This document shows, one piece after another, positions 48,145 to 57,362 of a stretch of 64,000 bases of DNA. The notes under the pieces were generated by a model. The model did no database searches. It saw nothing but the letters and a program-made list of their open reading frames with translations, and was not told the origin of the DNA. The translations under genes and the position numbers were made by a program. Position 1 is the stretch's first letter; each line of letters opens with the position of its first letter. Source of the stretch: CAWCWN01 sp963799245 (lineage in GTDB: Bacteria > Chloroflexota > Ktedonobacteria > Ktedonobacterales > Ktedonobacteraceae); the NCBI GenBank assembly GCA_963799245.1, contig CAWCWN010000003.1, positions 62,001 through 126,000 of the forward strand, in the 5' to 3' direction.

Positions 48145-48340
48145 TTACTTCTCCAGCACATACGTTCCCCCTGCCGGGATGAGCAGCGGGTAGGCGGAGC
48201 TGCTCGGCGAGGTCGGAGCGACCAGTGCGCCTGAGCGCGACTTCAACCACTCGGCCCAATCCAGCCACCAGCTGCCCTCGTGGAACGCTGCCTTCTCCAA
48301 CCACCCGTCGACATTCCTGTGTGAGCACGGAACTGCAGCT
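48145..48340 (-). pseudogene. PHA synthase (PhaC), C-terminal fragment
   Basis: Minus-strand frame reads NVDGWLEKAAFHEGSWW then LDWAEWLKSRSGALVAP and ends AYPLLIPAGGTYVLEK. The G-S-W-W-x-D-W-x-x-W-L pattern and the A-G-G-T-Y-V end are the C-terminus of poly-hydroxyalkanoate synthases. Everything upstream, including the active-site lipase-like box, is missing. Confidence 0.75.
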
Positions 48341-48345
48341 CAGAT

Positions 48346-48668
48346 TCGACCAGTAGCAGCATAGGATACTGTATTCACACGAAAGTCACAGATACGGGAT
48401 GCCACGACACGAACGGGTCACGTTTGAGGTTGAGAAGAGATGATGAAAACGGAGTTTGCATATCCGTTCGTAAAGAGCCTGCCTGGCGACGTAAGTCGTA
48501 TCGCCGTCGTATATGATCGACCGGTCGTATGAGGGAGGAAAAGTGCAGCGGTTTTTGACACGGGCATGTGAGCGTGATACACTGCGCAAGTTCAGTGTTT
48601 GGGTTGTCATATGAATGAAGCAAGAATTCAGAAGTTACCTGCACTCCTAGCAATGAAAGGAAATTGCA
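48346..48668. other. Intergenic, no gene seen
   Basis: About 320 bases upstream of the VOC gene. Nothing recognisable apart from a possible promoter TTGACA-like (TTTTTGACACG near 48552-48562) followed by GATACACTGC. Confidence 0.35.
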
Positions 48669-49073
48669 ATGAAGTTGAACGCTTATGGCTTGAGCCATCT
48701 CGGTCTGAGGGTCACCGATCTAGCGCGGGCGAAACGCTTCTATGTTGACACCCTCGGATGCCAATTGGTGAGGGAAATAGATGGTGCAGTGTTAGTCAAC
48801 GCTTATGGAACGCTGATCGGACTGCAAGGGGCCGATTCGTACTCGCCAAGCAACGATCACTTCGATCCGTTCCGAGTCGGTCTGGATCATCTCGCTCTTG
48901 CCGTGGAAGACGCAGGCATTCTGGAAGACTTGAAACGGGATTTAGATGTGGCAGGGGTACGCAACAATGGGATTGAGGAAGATCTGGAGACCCATGACAA
49001 GTACATCAGCTTCTACGATCCGGATGGTATTGCGTGGGAGCTCTATGCAGTCTCGAGTCATCCCAAGGTGTAG
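48669..49073 (+). CDS. VOC-superfamily (glyoxalase/dioxygenase-like) protein
   Basis: 134 residues. LSHLGLRVTDLARAKRFYVD with the first metal His, LDHLALAVEDAGILEDLKRD with the second beta-alpha-beta unit, and YISFYDPDGIAWELY ending with the metal-binding Glu. Complete single-domain VOC protein; substrate unknown. AAAGGAAATTGCA precedes the ATG. The stop codon directly abuts an IS6-type end at 49074. Confidence 0.88.
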   Translation: MKLNAYGLSHLGLRVTDLARAKRFYVDTLGCQLVREIDGAVLVNAYGTLIGLQGADSYSPSNDHFDPFRVGLDHLALAVEDAGILEDLKRDLDVAGVRNNGIEEDLETHDKYISFYDPDGIAWELYAVSSHPKV

Positions 49074-49170
49074 GGTTGTGTTGCAAAAAGTTGAGGAGAA
49101 TCTCCAGGATGAAGCTGTCCAATGCTGTTGAGCTTAAACCGCCACTCCGAACAGTTCTGCTCTTCTCTTG
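49074..49170. pseudogene. IS6-family element end, relict
   Basis: Starts GGTTGTGTTGCAAAAAG and continues with TTGAGCTTAAACCGCCACTC, matching bases 18219-18245 of the IS6 element (end of its transposase gene and terminus). Only about 95 bp remain. Confidence 0.7.
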
Positions 49171-49274
49171 TCTGGCATCTCATAGACCGGGCACGGAAGC
49201 AGAAAGAGAAACGAAAAGGGGTACTCTGCTATTGAATACCCCATATGCTTCTCAGTGTAAGGAGAGATACGCTG

Positions 49275-49583
49275 CTACTTCCAAGTCAGGCACTCAAACT
49301 CATTACAGATCAATTCTTCTGACATAGCCCCTGACATCTGCACCATATGTCCCTCAAACACCTCTTGTGCCAGCGCCACGGCCTTGTTGATGTGTTCTAA
49401 TGTGCGATGGGACGCCTCAAAGGCTTCACTCCATGCGGCTAAGGAGAGATCAGTACCCTTTTGCAAGCCGCCTAAAATCTTCCGCAAGAATTCAGCTTGC
49501 ATCACAGCCGCATTCAGATACTCCTCCATTCCCATTTCTGCCGTACCAGTATCCACTTTATGCTCAATCTGTTTTTCCTGCAT
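49275..49583 (-). CDS. Small helical protein of unknown function
   Basis: 102 residues, acidic and predicted mostly helical (NAAVMQAEFLRKILGGLQKG, HRTLEHINKAVALAQEVFEG). AAGAAGGGCGATAGT precedes the ATG. No family is recognised. Confidence 0.6.
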   Translation of the reverse strand: MQEKQIEHKVDTGTAEMGMEEYLNAAVMQAEFLRKILGGLQKGTDLSLAAWSEAFEASHRTLEHINKAVALAQEVFEGHMVQMSGAMSEELICNEFECLTWK

Positions 49584-49985
49584 ACTATCGCCCTTCTTTC
49601 GAGAACTAGCGAATAGCGCTCCAGTGCCGCACTACATGAAGAGCTTACACAGACGAATTGTTTTTCGAGGTGTTGAAGCCAAGCGAACTGTTACTCACTT
49701 TTCGACTCGGTCGACAAAACTTACGAAGTTGTGCAGAGAAATCATAGCAGATAATGTAACGTATAAGTCTCACAAGAAAGTCACAGTCTCACCTTACCAG
49801 CGCTCAAATATCTCTCTTTTGTTCCGTGCTCAATACGCGCTCAAGCTATTGTATCTAGGTCCAGTAACAACGTTACTGTCTCTAACCGCCGTTGAAAGAC
49901 GAAAAAGACGATCCCAGCCGGATAGTGCACATGATTGAAGGGGTTGGAAATTCGCTTATATTACAAATTTTACTGCAAATTTAGT
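49584..49985. other. Intergenic, no gene seen
   Basis: About 400 bases, AT-richer than its surroundings. No gene or repeat was seen. Confidence 0.4.
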
Positions 49986-51890
49986 TCATTTATATACGCC
50001 TCTATATTCTTTAGGAAGAAGTTTGGCGATCTCCAACATGACCGAAGCTATTATTTTTTTGTTTTTTTCGGCGTGTGATTCTCCTTCAGCGGCGGTAATG
50101 ATCGTTTTCGGTGAAATCGGTTGTCCGAATGCAATATTTGTCTCCGCAAAGCGGGGGCGGGTTTTGCCAGGGGGAAGTAATTGTTCCGTACCGTGTATTC
50201 CAATAGGTATCAGGCTGGCAACATTTTCATGTTTTACATATATTGCAACAGCAGGTATAGCTTCCTGCATCTGCTTGGTCCGGCTTCGAGTCCCTTCTGG
50301 ATAGATCACGAGCAAATTACCCTTATCCAATATTTTATTTATCTCCCGGATTCCTTTGCGGTTAATGGCTTGTGCTTGCTCTTTTTTCTTCTTTCGTTTC
50401 TTGTGGTGTGGGTGCCTTTACGGTAATACACGGATATGCGTCATTAAATTGTTTTCCCACAGATTCGTTTTGGAGTCGCACACCTGCGACAAATATCATT
50501 CTTTCGGCAAGATCTTTGCAACCGTTATCTTTCAATGCCAGGGCCAAAGTTGGATGATCGGCATGACTTAAGTGATTCGCGAGGAATATACTACTTTTCC
50601 CATTTTTAAGGTTTTCACGTACTGTTTCTAAATTTTTTATTCCGGATACGTGAGTTTCTTTTGTAAACAATCTTGCTAATCGTTCCACTGTTTTGGTTGT
50701 CAAAGGATTTCTGGGAGATAATGGTTCCTGTATTTTCATGTGGAATTTTTCGAGAAGAAGATTTTTCTTTGTTTCGGATGACAAACTCGGATTGGATAAA
50801 TTTATTTTTCCGTCTTGGTGCTCGGTAAGGACCGCTTGAATGGCTTCATCAACAGGGGAACGGAGTCCGTGGAAGGATGCGAGTTTTATAAACGGTTCAT
50901 GGTAGTAGGTTGTTGCTTCGATCTGTTTGTTGCCTTCGACTATTTTTCTTGCGGCTGCCGGGGGTTCATTGTTCCTGTCTTTGGCGACTTGTTCTGCGAT
51001 GAAGTTGCGTATTTGTATGTTGCTCAAGAAAGAATTTGGCGCGTATGCCATTTTTTTCAATGGTGACACCCATGGGATATCGGTGAAGGGGATGCCTGCT
51101 TCTTTTAAGATTTTTACCCTGGCTTTGAGTGCTTGGATTTCCAGAGCGAAGAGTTCGGAGTCTTTAAATGTTTCTCTTGGTCCGATTCCGGTAACAGCTG
51201 CCGTTGAGCCGAGTCCGTTGGCGACCAGTTTGGTCCATTCCATTGAACGATAATCATTGCATTTTATGACATCGTAACCTGCCTGCTTGAATTCGGCAAT
51301 CGTTTTTTGCAGACTTTGGTTTTCTTCGTTTGAGAAGGCGGCAATTTGGTCGGCATATACCGGAGCAAAAGCAATCCTTTTTTTCCGGGAATCGTATTGT
51401 ACAGTACGGTCTTCACTCATGCTTACCGGAGTGAATAGACTGGCGCGGATGAGATGAATGTCTTCTTTACCTTCGAATGCTTTTCTTGCGGCCGGGATGA
51501 CGTCAACTCCGTTTTGGGGAAGGATGAGTGTGAGTGGCCCTTTGGCCTGGTCTGCAATAGTATTGAGGACTTCTTCTGTCGGGTTCGCTGTAGCCAGGAT
51601 TAGTACATCTGAATGGGTGTTCAGCGTAGTTTCTATTTTTGGATATATGTTTACACGGGGTAATTTTTCGCAAGTTTGTCTGCCTGCAGGGGATCTCTTA
51701 TGACCGCATTGATCCGGGGTCCATCGGGTATTGCTCCGAGGGTTTCCGCGAAGAATTGTCCTGTTTGTCCTGCAGCTCCGATGATTGTAACAGAAGCAAA
51801 CGGAAGGGTCTGTTCCGTTTGCGGGGTTTTGTGTCTTTCTTTTTCGGATAGAAACGGTTGTCTGTGCGATTTTCTTTCTAGATTAGGCAT
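49986..51890 (-). pseudogene. Ketopantoate-reductase-like / 1-acylglycerol-3-phosphate acyltransferase fusion, two frameshifts
   Basis: Three frames join into one protein of about 630 residues. 51890-51651: Rossmann start (ASVTIIGAAGQTGQFFAETL). 51650-50362: VLILATANPTEEVLNTIADQ, a PanE-like C-terminal domain (EWTKLVANGLGSTAAVTGIG), then PlsC block 1 IFLANHLSHADHP with H-x4-D. 50361-49986: INKILDKGNLLVIYPEGTRS, PlsC block 3. Frames change at a C4 run (about 51655) and an A6 run (about 50383), each needing one more base. The region is clearly AT-richer with different codon use from neighbours, suggesting transfer from another lineage. Sequencing error at homopolymers is possible. Confidence 0.78.
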
Positions 51891-52044
51891 AATTTTTGAT
51901 AGGGTACTTCCTCTCTCGATGGTAGTTAATTCAATCCTCTCTCCTAACCGCTTGACAATCCCTACAGTTCCTGTTTATCCTTCCTTATAATAATCTTCTC
52001 ATCATCTCAATTTCAAGCGACGAGGATCCGTATGACGCTGCATG

Positions 52045-52235
52045 TGTACGGCTTTACGTCATCGTCACTGGCCCAATAGCAAGCTGATCGTGACCAGCAA
52101 GCAGTAGGGTTTCTTTTCTCCCCTCAAGATGAGCTTTACAGATGGGACACCCAGACGATAGATGTGGGCAGAAAACTATTCCTGATTTCGAGGAAGTTTT
52201 CAGAGGAATGGAAACCCGATGGATCTGCAATCGCA
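52045..52235. repeat. 190-bp dispersed repeat, copy 2
   Basis: Matches 13978-14167 (see there) and keeps the same minus-strand frame with FCPHLSSGCPICKAHLE. The similarity stops at the same CGCAC. Confidence 0.6.
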
Positions 52236-52272
52236 CTGCCTTCAAAGACGCCACCACCGTTCCCGTTTTCTG

Positions 52273-52300
52273 AACAGATGCCCCAGGTAGCCAGCACAGG
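52273..52300. repeat. Solo element end (G)
   Basis: The complement reads CCTGTGCTGGCTACC..GGCATCTGTTC, the terminal sequence of the rve-type IS family, facing opposite to copy E. It is 38 bases from dispersed repeat copy 2. No partner end was found. Confidence 0.55.
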
Positions 52301-52347
52301 TTAGGAGAGACGGCTTAATTATCCACCACCGCTAGGGGCAATACCCC

Positions 52348-52376
52348 TTGACATATGGCTGCTTCTTCTTTATATT
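52348..52376 (+). promoter_or_regulatory. Sigma-70-type promoter of the TetR gene
   Basis: TTGACA (52348-52353) and TATATT (52371-52376) with 17 bases between them. It directs transcription toward the TetR/monooxygenase pair and runs into the palindromic operator. Confidence 0.78.
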
Positions 52377-52398
52377 TTAATTGATCGATCAATTAAAA
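52375..52398. promoter_or_regulatory. Palindromic operator, probably for TetR autoregulation
   Basis: A perfect 24-base palindrome centred on TTGATCGATCAA, flanked by TTTTAA/TTAAAA. It begins within the -10 box and covers the expected transcription start, the normal place for a repressor site. About 90 bases upstream of the TetR start. Confidence 0.72.
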
Positions 52399-52485
52399 GT
52401 AGGATTGATAAAGGTGGCAGCCCTTGAGGCTTCGCCCTTTGCACTCCCGACTTTCAAAAAAACCTTGTGAGAGGTGATTTGTGAA

Positions 52486-53094
52486 ATGGCAAGGACAACG
52501 AAAGTAGTAGAAGATCGCCGTGAGCAGATTATCGATGCTGCAATGCAGGTATTCGCGCAAAAAGGGTTTTTCAGGGCAACGAATAAGGATATTGCTCGTG
52601 AAGCAGGTATCACGAGTGGGCTCATCTATCATTACTTTGAGAATAAGGAAGCCTTGCTCTGGGCGATTATTGAGGAGCGCTCTCCAATGCAGGTGATACG
52701 TTCTCTGCCGCCCCAGGTGCTGGAGCAAGCTCCGGAAGTCTGTTTGCGCTTTCTGTTACGACAAGTGCTGCAGCGCGTCGAAGACGAAAAGTTTGTGCAG
52801 CTCATTCGCGTGGTTCTGCAAGAGGCCATCCATAATCCTGAAATGCGGCCAATGCCTGTGATCGCTCTTCAGAAGATACTGGATTTCCTGAGCCGCTATC
52901 TGTCGGCAAAGATGGAGAAAGGGCAACTGCGGCCGACTGACCCGATGCTCACTGCTCAGGTTTTTGTGGGCAGCGTGATGGGCTTCGTCCTGCGGCGTCA
53001 GGTACTCCGTGATCCTATTGCCTTGCAATATACACAGGAACAGATTGCGGATAGTGTCGTTGAAACAGTGCTCACGGGTCTTTTACGGCATTAA
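52486..53094 (+). CDS. TetR/AcrR-family transcriptional regulator
   Basis: 202 residues. N-terminal helix-turn-helix: REQIIDAAMQVFAQKGFFRA, NKDIAREAGITSGLIYHYFE, NKEALL. The C-terminal ligand domain is helical. Start at 52486 after GAGAGGTGATTTGTGAA. It probably represses itself and the adjacent FAD monooxygenase through the operator at 52375-52398. Confidence 0.92.
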   Translation: MARTTKVVEDRREQIIDAAMQVFAQKGFFRATNKDIAREAGITSGLIYHYFENKEALLWAIIEERSPMQVIRSLPPQVLEQAPEVCLRFLLRQVLQRVEDEKFVQLIRVVLQEAIHNPEMRPMPVIALQKILDFLSRYLSAKMEKGQLRPTDPMLTAQVFVGSVMGFVLRRQVLRDPIALQYTQEQIADSVVETVLTGLLRH

Positions 53095-53132
53095 ATTATT
53101 TTTGCTCCTATTATTGAAAGGAGATAGCGACT

Positions 53133-54377
53133 ATGCAGTCAGAAAAAACTGTCCATCAGACACATGAAGTGAAACAGAGCGAACAAACGACGTGCTGTAT
53201 CGTCGGAGGCGGCCCCGCAGGAGCGATACTGGCGCTGCTGCTGGCTCGCAAAGGAGTCCGGGTGATGTTGCTAGAAGCGCATATGGACTTTGATCGTGAT
53301 TTCCGGGGCGACACCATCCATCCATCAGTGTTACAGATCCTGGACGAGATTGGTCTTGCTGATCGGTTGCTGCAAATACGTCATACCGAAATGCGTGAAA
53401 TGAGTTTTCAGACACCAGGAGGAACGGCTACTATTGCCCTTTTCTCGCGTTTGAAGACCAAATATCCCTACATTGCTCTGATACCACAGGTCGAGTTTCT
53501 GAAATTTATTACTGAAGAGGCGAAGCGCTATCCCGAATTTCGCCTTGTGATGGGGGCCCAAGTAGATGATTTGATCGAGGAGGGCGGTAAGGTCTGCGGT
53601 GTGCGCTATCGTGGGAAGGAAGGCCGGTCCGAAATGCGAGCGGTGATGACCATTGGCGCGGATGGACGTTTCTCGCGTGTGCGCAAGCTGGCAGGCTTTG
53701 AGCCGATCAAGACTTCTCCTCCGATGGACATACTCTGGTTCCGTCTCTTGCGCAGGCCGGATGATACTGAGCAAGCTTTCGGGCACATAGAAGACGGGCG
53801 CATCCTGGTTGCTTTGAATCGCTTTGACTACTGGCAGCTTGGTTATGTCATTCCCAAGGGAACATACCAGCAGGTCCGTGCTGCTGGGTTGGAGCAGCTA
53901 CGTCAGGTGGTTGCTAGGATCATACCCGCTTTTGCTGACCGCGCACAGGAGATTAGAGAATGGAACCAGGTTTCGGTGCTCTCGGTCGAGTCAAGCTGTC
54001 TCCGGTGCTGGTATCGTCCAGGCCTGTTGCTCATCGGCGATGCCGCGCACGTGATGTCACCTGTTGGGGGGGTAGGCATTAACTACGCGATCCAAGACGC
54101 GGTAGTCGCGGCGAACATATTGGGGAATAAGCTCAAATATGGGATTGTGCAGCAGCGTGACCTTGCTAAGATACAGCGCCAGCGAGAATTACCAACCAGG
54201 GTGATACAGGCTATTCAGAGTTTTCTGCAACAGAACGCGCTTTTACCTGGACTCAAAGGAGGAACGCCAATTTTTTTAATGCCTTTTATGCGTACCTTAT
54301 TACATGTGCCGTTTATTCGTGATATGCCGGCCCGCATCGTGGCTTTTGGCCTCTGGCCTACGCATGTGAAGGAATAG
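53133..54377 (+). CDS. FAD-dependent monooxygenase (PHBH-like)
   Basis: 414 residues. FAD-binding GxGxxG in CCIVGGGPAGAILALLLARK, then GADGRFSRVRKLAG and the closing LLIGDAAHVMSPVGGVGINY motif. Class A flavin monooxygenase fold; substrate unknown. GAAAGGAGATAGCGACT precedes the ATG, 38 bases after tetR, so the two form one operon. Confidence 0.91.
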   Translation: MQSEKTVHQTHEVKQSEQTTCCIVGGGPAGAILALLLARKGVRVMLLEAHMDFDRDFRGDTIHPSVLQILDEIGLADRLLQIRHTEMREMSFQTPGGTATIALFSRLKTKYPYIALIPQVEFLKFITEEAKRYPEFRLVMGAQVDDLIEEGGKVCGVRYRGKEGRSEMRAVMTIGADGRFSRVRKLAGFEPIKTSPPMDILWFRLLRRPDDTEQAFGHIEDGRILVALNRFDYWQLGYVIPKGTYQQVRAAGLEQLRQVVARIIPAFADRAQEIREWNQVSVLSVESSCLRCWYRPGLLLIGDAAHVMSPVGGVGINYAIQDAVVAANILGNKLKYGIVQQRDLAKIQRQRELPTRVIQAIQSFLQQNALLPGLKGGTPIFLMPFMRTLLHVPFIRDMPARIVAFGLWPTHVKE

Positions 54378-54518
54378 AGGTGGACTATTTATCTTTTCAA
54401 GAGGGCGTTTCCTAACCCTCAAAAAGCTCTTCAATGGATACCAAACACGCTGGTACTTGGCAGAGTAAAGTATGCTGACATCTAGACAGAGGCTAGCTCC
54501 CTCATCTAGAAGGTCAGC

Positions 54519-55605
54519 ATGTTGATGTCTTTAGCTCTAGCAGATCAGACACCAGTCGCACCACCATCCTATCAGCGTGCACAAGCTCGACTGGGTCCTG
54601 CCCTCCACATGAACGCTCTTACATTAGTCACGACGTTGCATCTGCTCATGTTGTGTCGTCTGGCCGTTTGTCTGGCCCATCGTCGTTGTCCTCCCCCATT
54701 GCCAGCCGGTCCTGGAGGAGCACCACGCACGTACAGCGAAGAGAGCTTGCTGCTGATGAGCTTATTGCGTACCTTGTGGCGCTTATCCTATCAGGATATG
54801 CACGACTGGCTCACGAGTTGGTCTGCTTTGGCTCTGGCCTGTGGGTTGCCATTGAACAAAGAGGGACAACCTCGCATTCCGAGCAGATCCCAGCAGTGCA
54901 AACGTCGCCACGCAGCCGGAGCCCCTCTGCACGAGTCGCTCTTCGTGCTCACCGTTCTGCAAGCTCTCCGACGACGACTCATTGGGGCACGTGATCTCAT
55001 CATTGATAGTGCTCCCATCTTGGCCTGGCGAGGTCGTGATCCTGACGCAGCCTTCGGACACGCTCCTGCCCACCATCCTCTTCCTCTGTTGCGAGGCTTC
55101 CGAGTGCACACCCTCATCTGTCGTGGTTCTGGCTTGCCTCTCTTCTTTCTCTCTCTCCTGCCAACTCACACGATGCTCCTTTTGCACAGCGCTTGTTAGC
55201 AGGAGCCGTACGTCTTTACCAGATCCGTCCCCGTATCATCCGTTTGGATGCTGCCTATTGGGGTCTGCGCCTCATTGCCTGGATTCATGCCATGCTGGGT
55301 GCCGTTGCTATTATTCCTTGGAATCCCAAACGCCAGAAGAATCGCTCTGCTTACCGCCGACCTGGACCAAAGAAGAACTCGGCAAACGCAGCGCCATCGA
55401 ACGCTTCTTTGGTCGCGTTTTTCTCTTCTTTCATCTCCAACGTCCACCTCTGTGTGGCTGGTCCGAGATGGCCTCACAGGTGGCCTTAACCTACGCCGCT
55501 TCCGTCATTGTTGGGCTGGCAGCTCAGCAAACTGGCCGCCCTGATCTCATCCGTTCGCCTAAGCGTGTTCTAGCTCATCTTTGGGAGGAGGATTCCCAGT
55601 TATGA
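54519..55605 (+). pseudogene. DDE transposase with two frameshifts
   Basis: Three frames together make one transposase: frame one to 55199 (EESLLLMSLLRTLWRLSYQD, ARDLIIDSAPILAW), frame two about 55196-55350 (RPRIIRLDAAYWGLRLIAW), frame three to 55605 (GKRSAIERFFGRVFLFFHLQ). D...D...E residues are visible. Upstream, TGCTGAC..TCTAGA and its inverted copy (54482-54527) probably form one end. The 3' end runs into the hydrolase gene on the other strand. Inactive. Confidence 0.8.
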
Positions 55606-56247
55606 AACGGCCTCTTTTCAAGTGTAACACCCGCGTTAGAAACGTGGTTAGGTCACTGTCATATGCCTGCGGATTGACGTTCCATGACTCGGTATGTTCC
55701 GCGTTGGGAACGCGCACATATGTGACGAAATCAGGATGGGCGCGCGCAAAGGCATCGCTGACCCCAATCGGGTTCGACGTGTCGTGCGTGCCATGAAAGA
55801 GCAGGATGGGTATGGGCGTTTGTGGCAGATTGAACTGGTCGAGAGCATCGAAATTGATGCCAGAATGTATGCTGGCGACAGCCTCGGCGGTGTTGGCGAG
55901 GAACCCTGACAGGGACCTTCTCTGGGCCTGATATGCGAGCGTCGCTCGCCAGTTGAGGTCCGGCGCATCGAGCACCAGAGCCTGGACGTAATGAGCATAG
56001 GGGGAGCGATGTTGGAACGCCTCGACTATAGCCCCTCCCATCGACCAGCCATAGAGCACCAGGTGTTGAGCCCCGTGCGCCAGCGCGTAGCGGGCGCCCG
56101 CTTCCAGATCCTGCCACTCACTATCTCCTAGATGGTTGAAACCGTCAGGGCTGGCCGGGGAGCCTATATCGTTGCGATAGGAAATGGCGAGCAGCGGCAG
56201 GCCAAGGCGGGCCAGCGGCTGAAAGGCGCGTAAAGATTCTTCTCGCG
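55559..56247 (-). pseudogene. Alpha/beta hydrolase, N-terminus removed
   Basis: Open from 56247 to 55559: LARLGLPLLAISYRNDIG, then LVLYGWSMGGAIVEAFQ with the nucleophile Ser, LLFHGTHDTSNPIG with the acid, and AEHTESWNVNPQAY with the His. All three catalytic residues remain, but the first about 80-100 residues are cut off exactly at the palindrome at 56248, and no ribosome site was seen. The last about 14 residues (TGNPPPKDELEHA) are read from the transposon end. Confidence 0.8.
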
Positions 56248-56299
56248 TGTCCTGGCTACTTCGCTCATCCGAGCATAACTGAGCGAAGTAGCCAGGACA
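56248..56299. repeat. 52-bp palindrome (element B)
   Basis: Arms 56248-56267 and 56280-56299 match over 20 bases around a 12-base loop. The arm sequence TGTCCTGGCTACTTCGCTCA is identical to the palindrome at 1049-1110, 55 kb away. It marks the point where the hydrolase gene is cut. Confidence 0.9.
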
Positions 56300-56820
56300 A
56301 CTGGTTATTTCTGCGCATCTCTAAATCTTGTGCGCACAAAAAACGAGTGAGAGCCATCAGTGTACTATCAAACAGATTCTATGCCTAATAGGAAGTTTCT
56401 TTCTGCTGCCCGCTGCTCTCTGTTCAGCATCCAGCGCTGCATGTGGCTTGGCCACTTGTATGCGCTGGGGCATGCCTTGCAACCAGATCGGGGCCAGTGG
56501 CCCATACTCCTGCAACAACACTTCGGTCATCGTCCACGTGGCTGATAATTTCAGAAGGGAAACGGAACCCTTTGTAATTGAGAGCAGTGGTGGTTGTTTT
56601 CATGAAGGTACTTTAGCACATTGTTCAGCTACCTTACCAAGTTGACAATACCGCTTGCTGGCAGTTCTCAAACAAGAGCAAGTAGCATAATTCTCTCCGC
56701 TTTTCATTGCAAAGTGGAACAACCGAAAGAAGGACTCTCTGAAGATACGAGATGCGGCCAGCCCCCAAGCCTCACGGAAGAGACACTAGAGCGGTGGCAG
56801 GGAGCCTTCATGCTCGTGGG
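56300..56820. other. Gene-poor stretch
   Basis: 520 bases. On the minus strand an open frame near 56537-56360 reads MTEVLLQEYGPLAPIWLQGM, without a ribosome site or a recognised family; it may be a gene scrap. Nothing else was seen. Confidence 0.35.
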
Positions 56821-57057
56821 CTAGCTTCTCTGCTCCCTGAAGGTCTGCTCTGTCAGTCTGCCTGTTCTGACCAGCCAGCGGACAAACTGCAGGCGACGAT
56901 AGATCGTCACCTCCTTCCACTTGGCTTGTTCGGCCACATACCTTCTGCGGAGGTAGAGCAACTGGTAGGCTTCTCCCTCAGCAAATCCCGCTTGGCGCAA
57001 CTGGCGCCAGGCTTCTCTTTCGTCCTGAGATGCTCTGAAAAGAATAATCTCGTACAT
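56821..57057 (-). CDS. Small basic protein of unknown function
   Basis: 78 residues, rich in Arg, Gln and aromatic residues (RQLRQAGFAEGEAYQLLYLR). A strong ribosome site GAAAGGAGGACGGT precedes the ATG. It stands alone; no family is recognised. Confidence 0.62.
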   Translation of the reverse strand: MYEIILFRASQDEREAWRQLRQAGFAEGEAYQLLYLRRRYVAEQAKWKEVTIYRRLQFVRWLVRTGRLTEQTFREQRS

Positions 57058-57362
57058 ACCGTCCTCCTTTCATTTTCTTCTTCCTGGAAAGAACTCAAAC
57101 TTCTATCAGCATACGCAGAGCCACTCACCTTCACATCACAGAGCAGGCTTTGTTCTTCACAGCATGGTCACATCAAAGGATAGTACTACAGTGCCACATA
57201 AAAGAAGGGGCGGCTCCAGAGGCTCATTGCCGTTCTGCTTGCGCAAGGCCGATTGCAATCAGTGGAGAGAAGTGGAATAATAAAAAGGCAATGACTCATA
57301 AGAGAGGAAGAACAGAGGGATGGTAAAAGTATCCGCCCACCTCGGGAGCAAGGAGATTTGCC
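57058..57362. other. Intergenic, no gene seen
   Basis: About 300 bases between divergent genes, probably holding both promoters. No element was recognised. Confidence 0.35.

Noticed and set aside
50362..50400. Programmed ribosomal frameshift at an A-rich run in the acyltransferase gene
   Set aside because: The A6G run is not in the phase needed for a -1 slippery site, and the join needs +1; simple indel is more likely.
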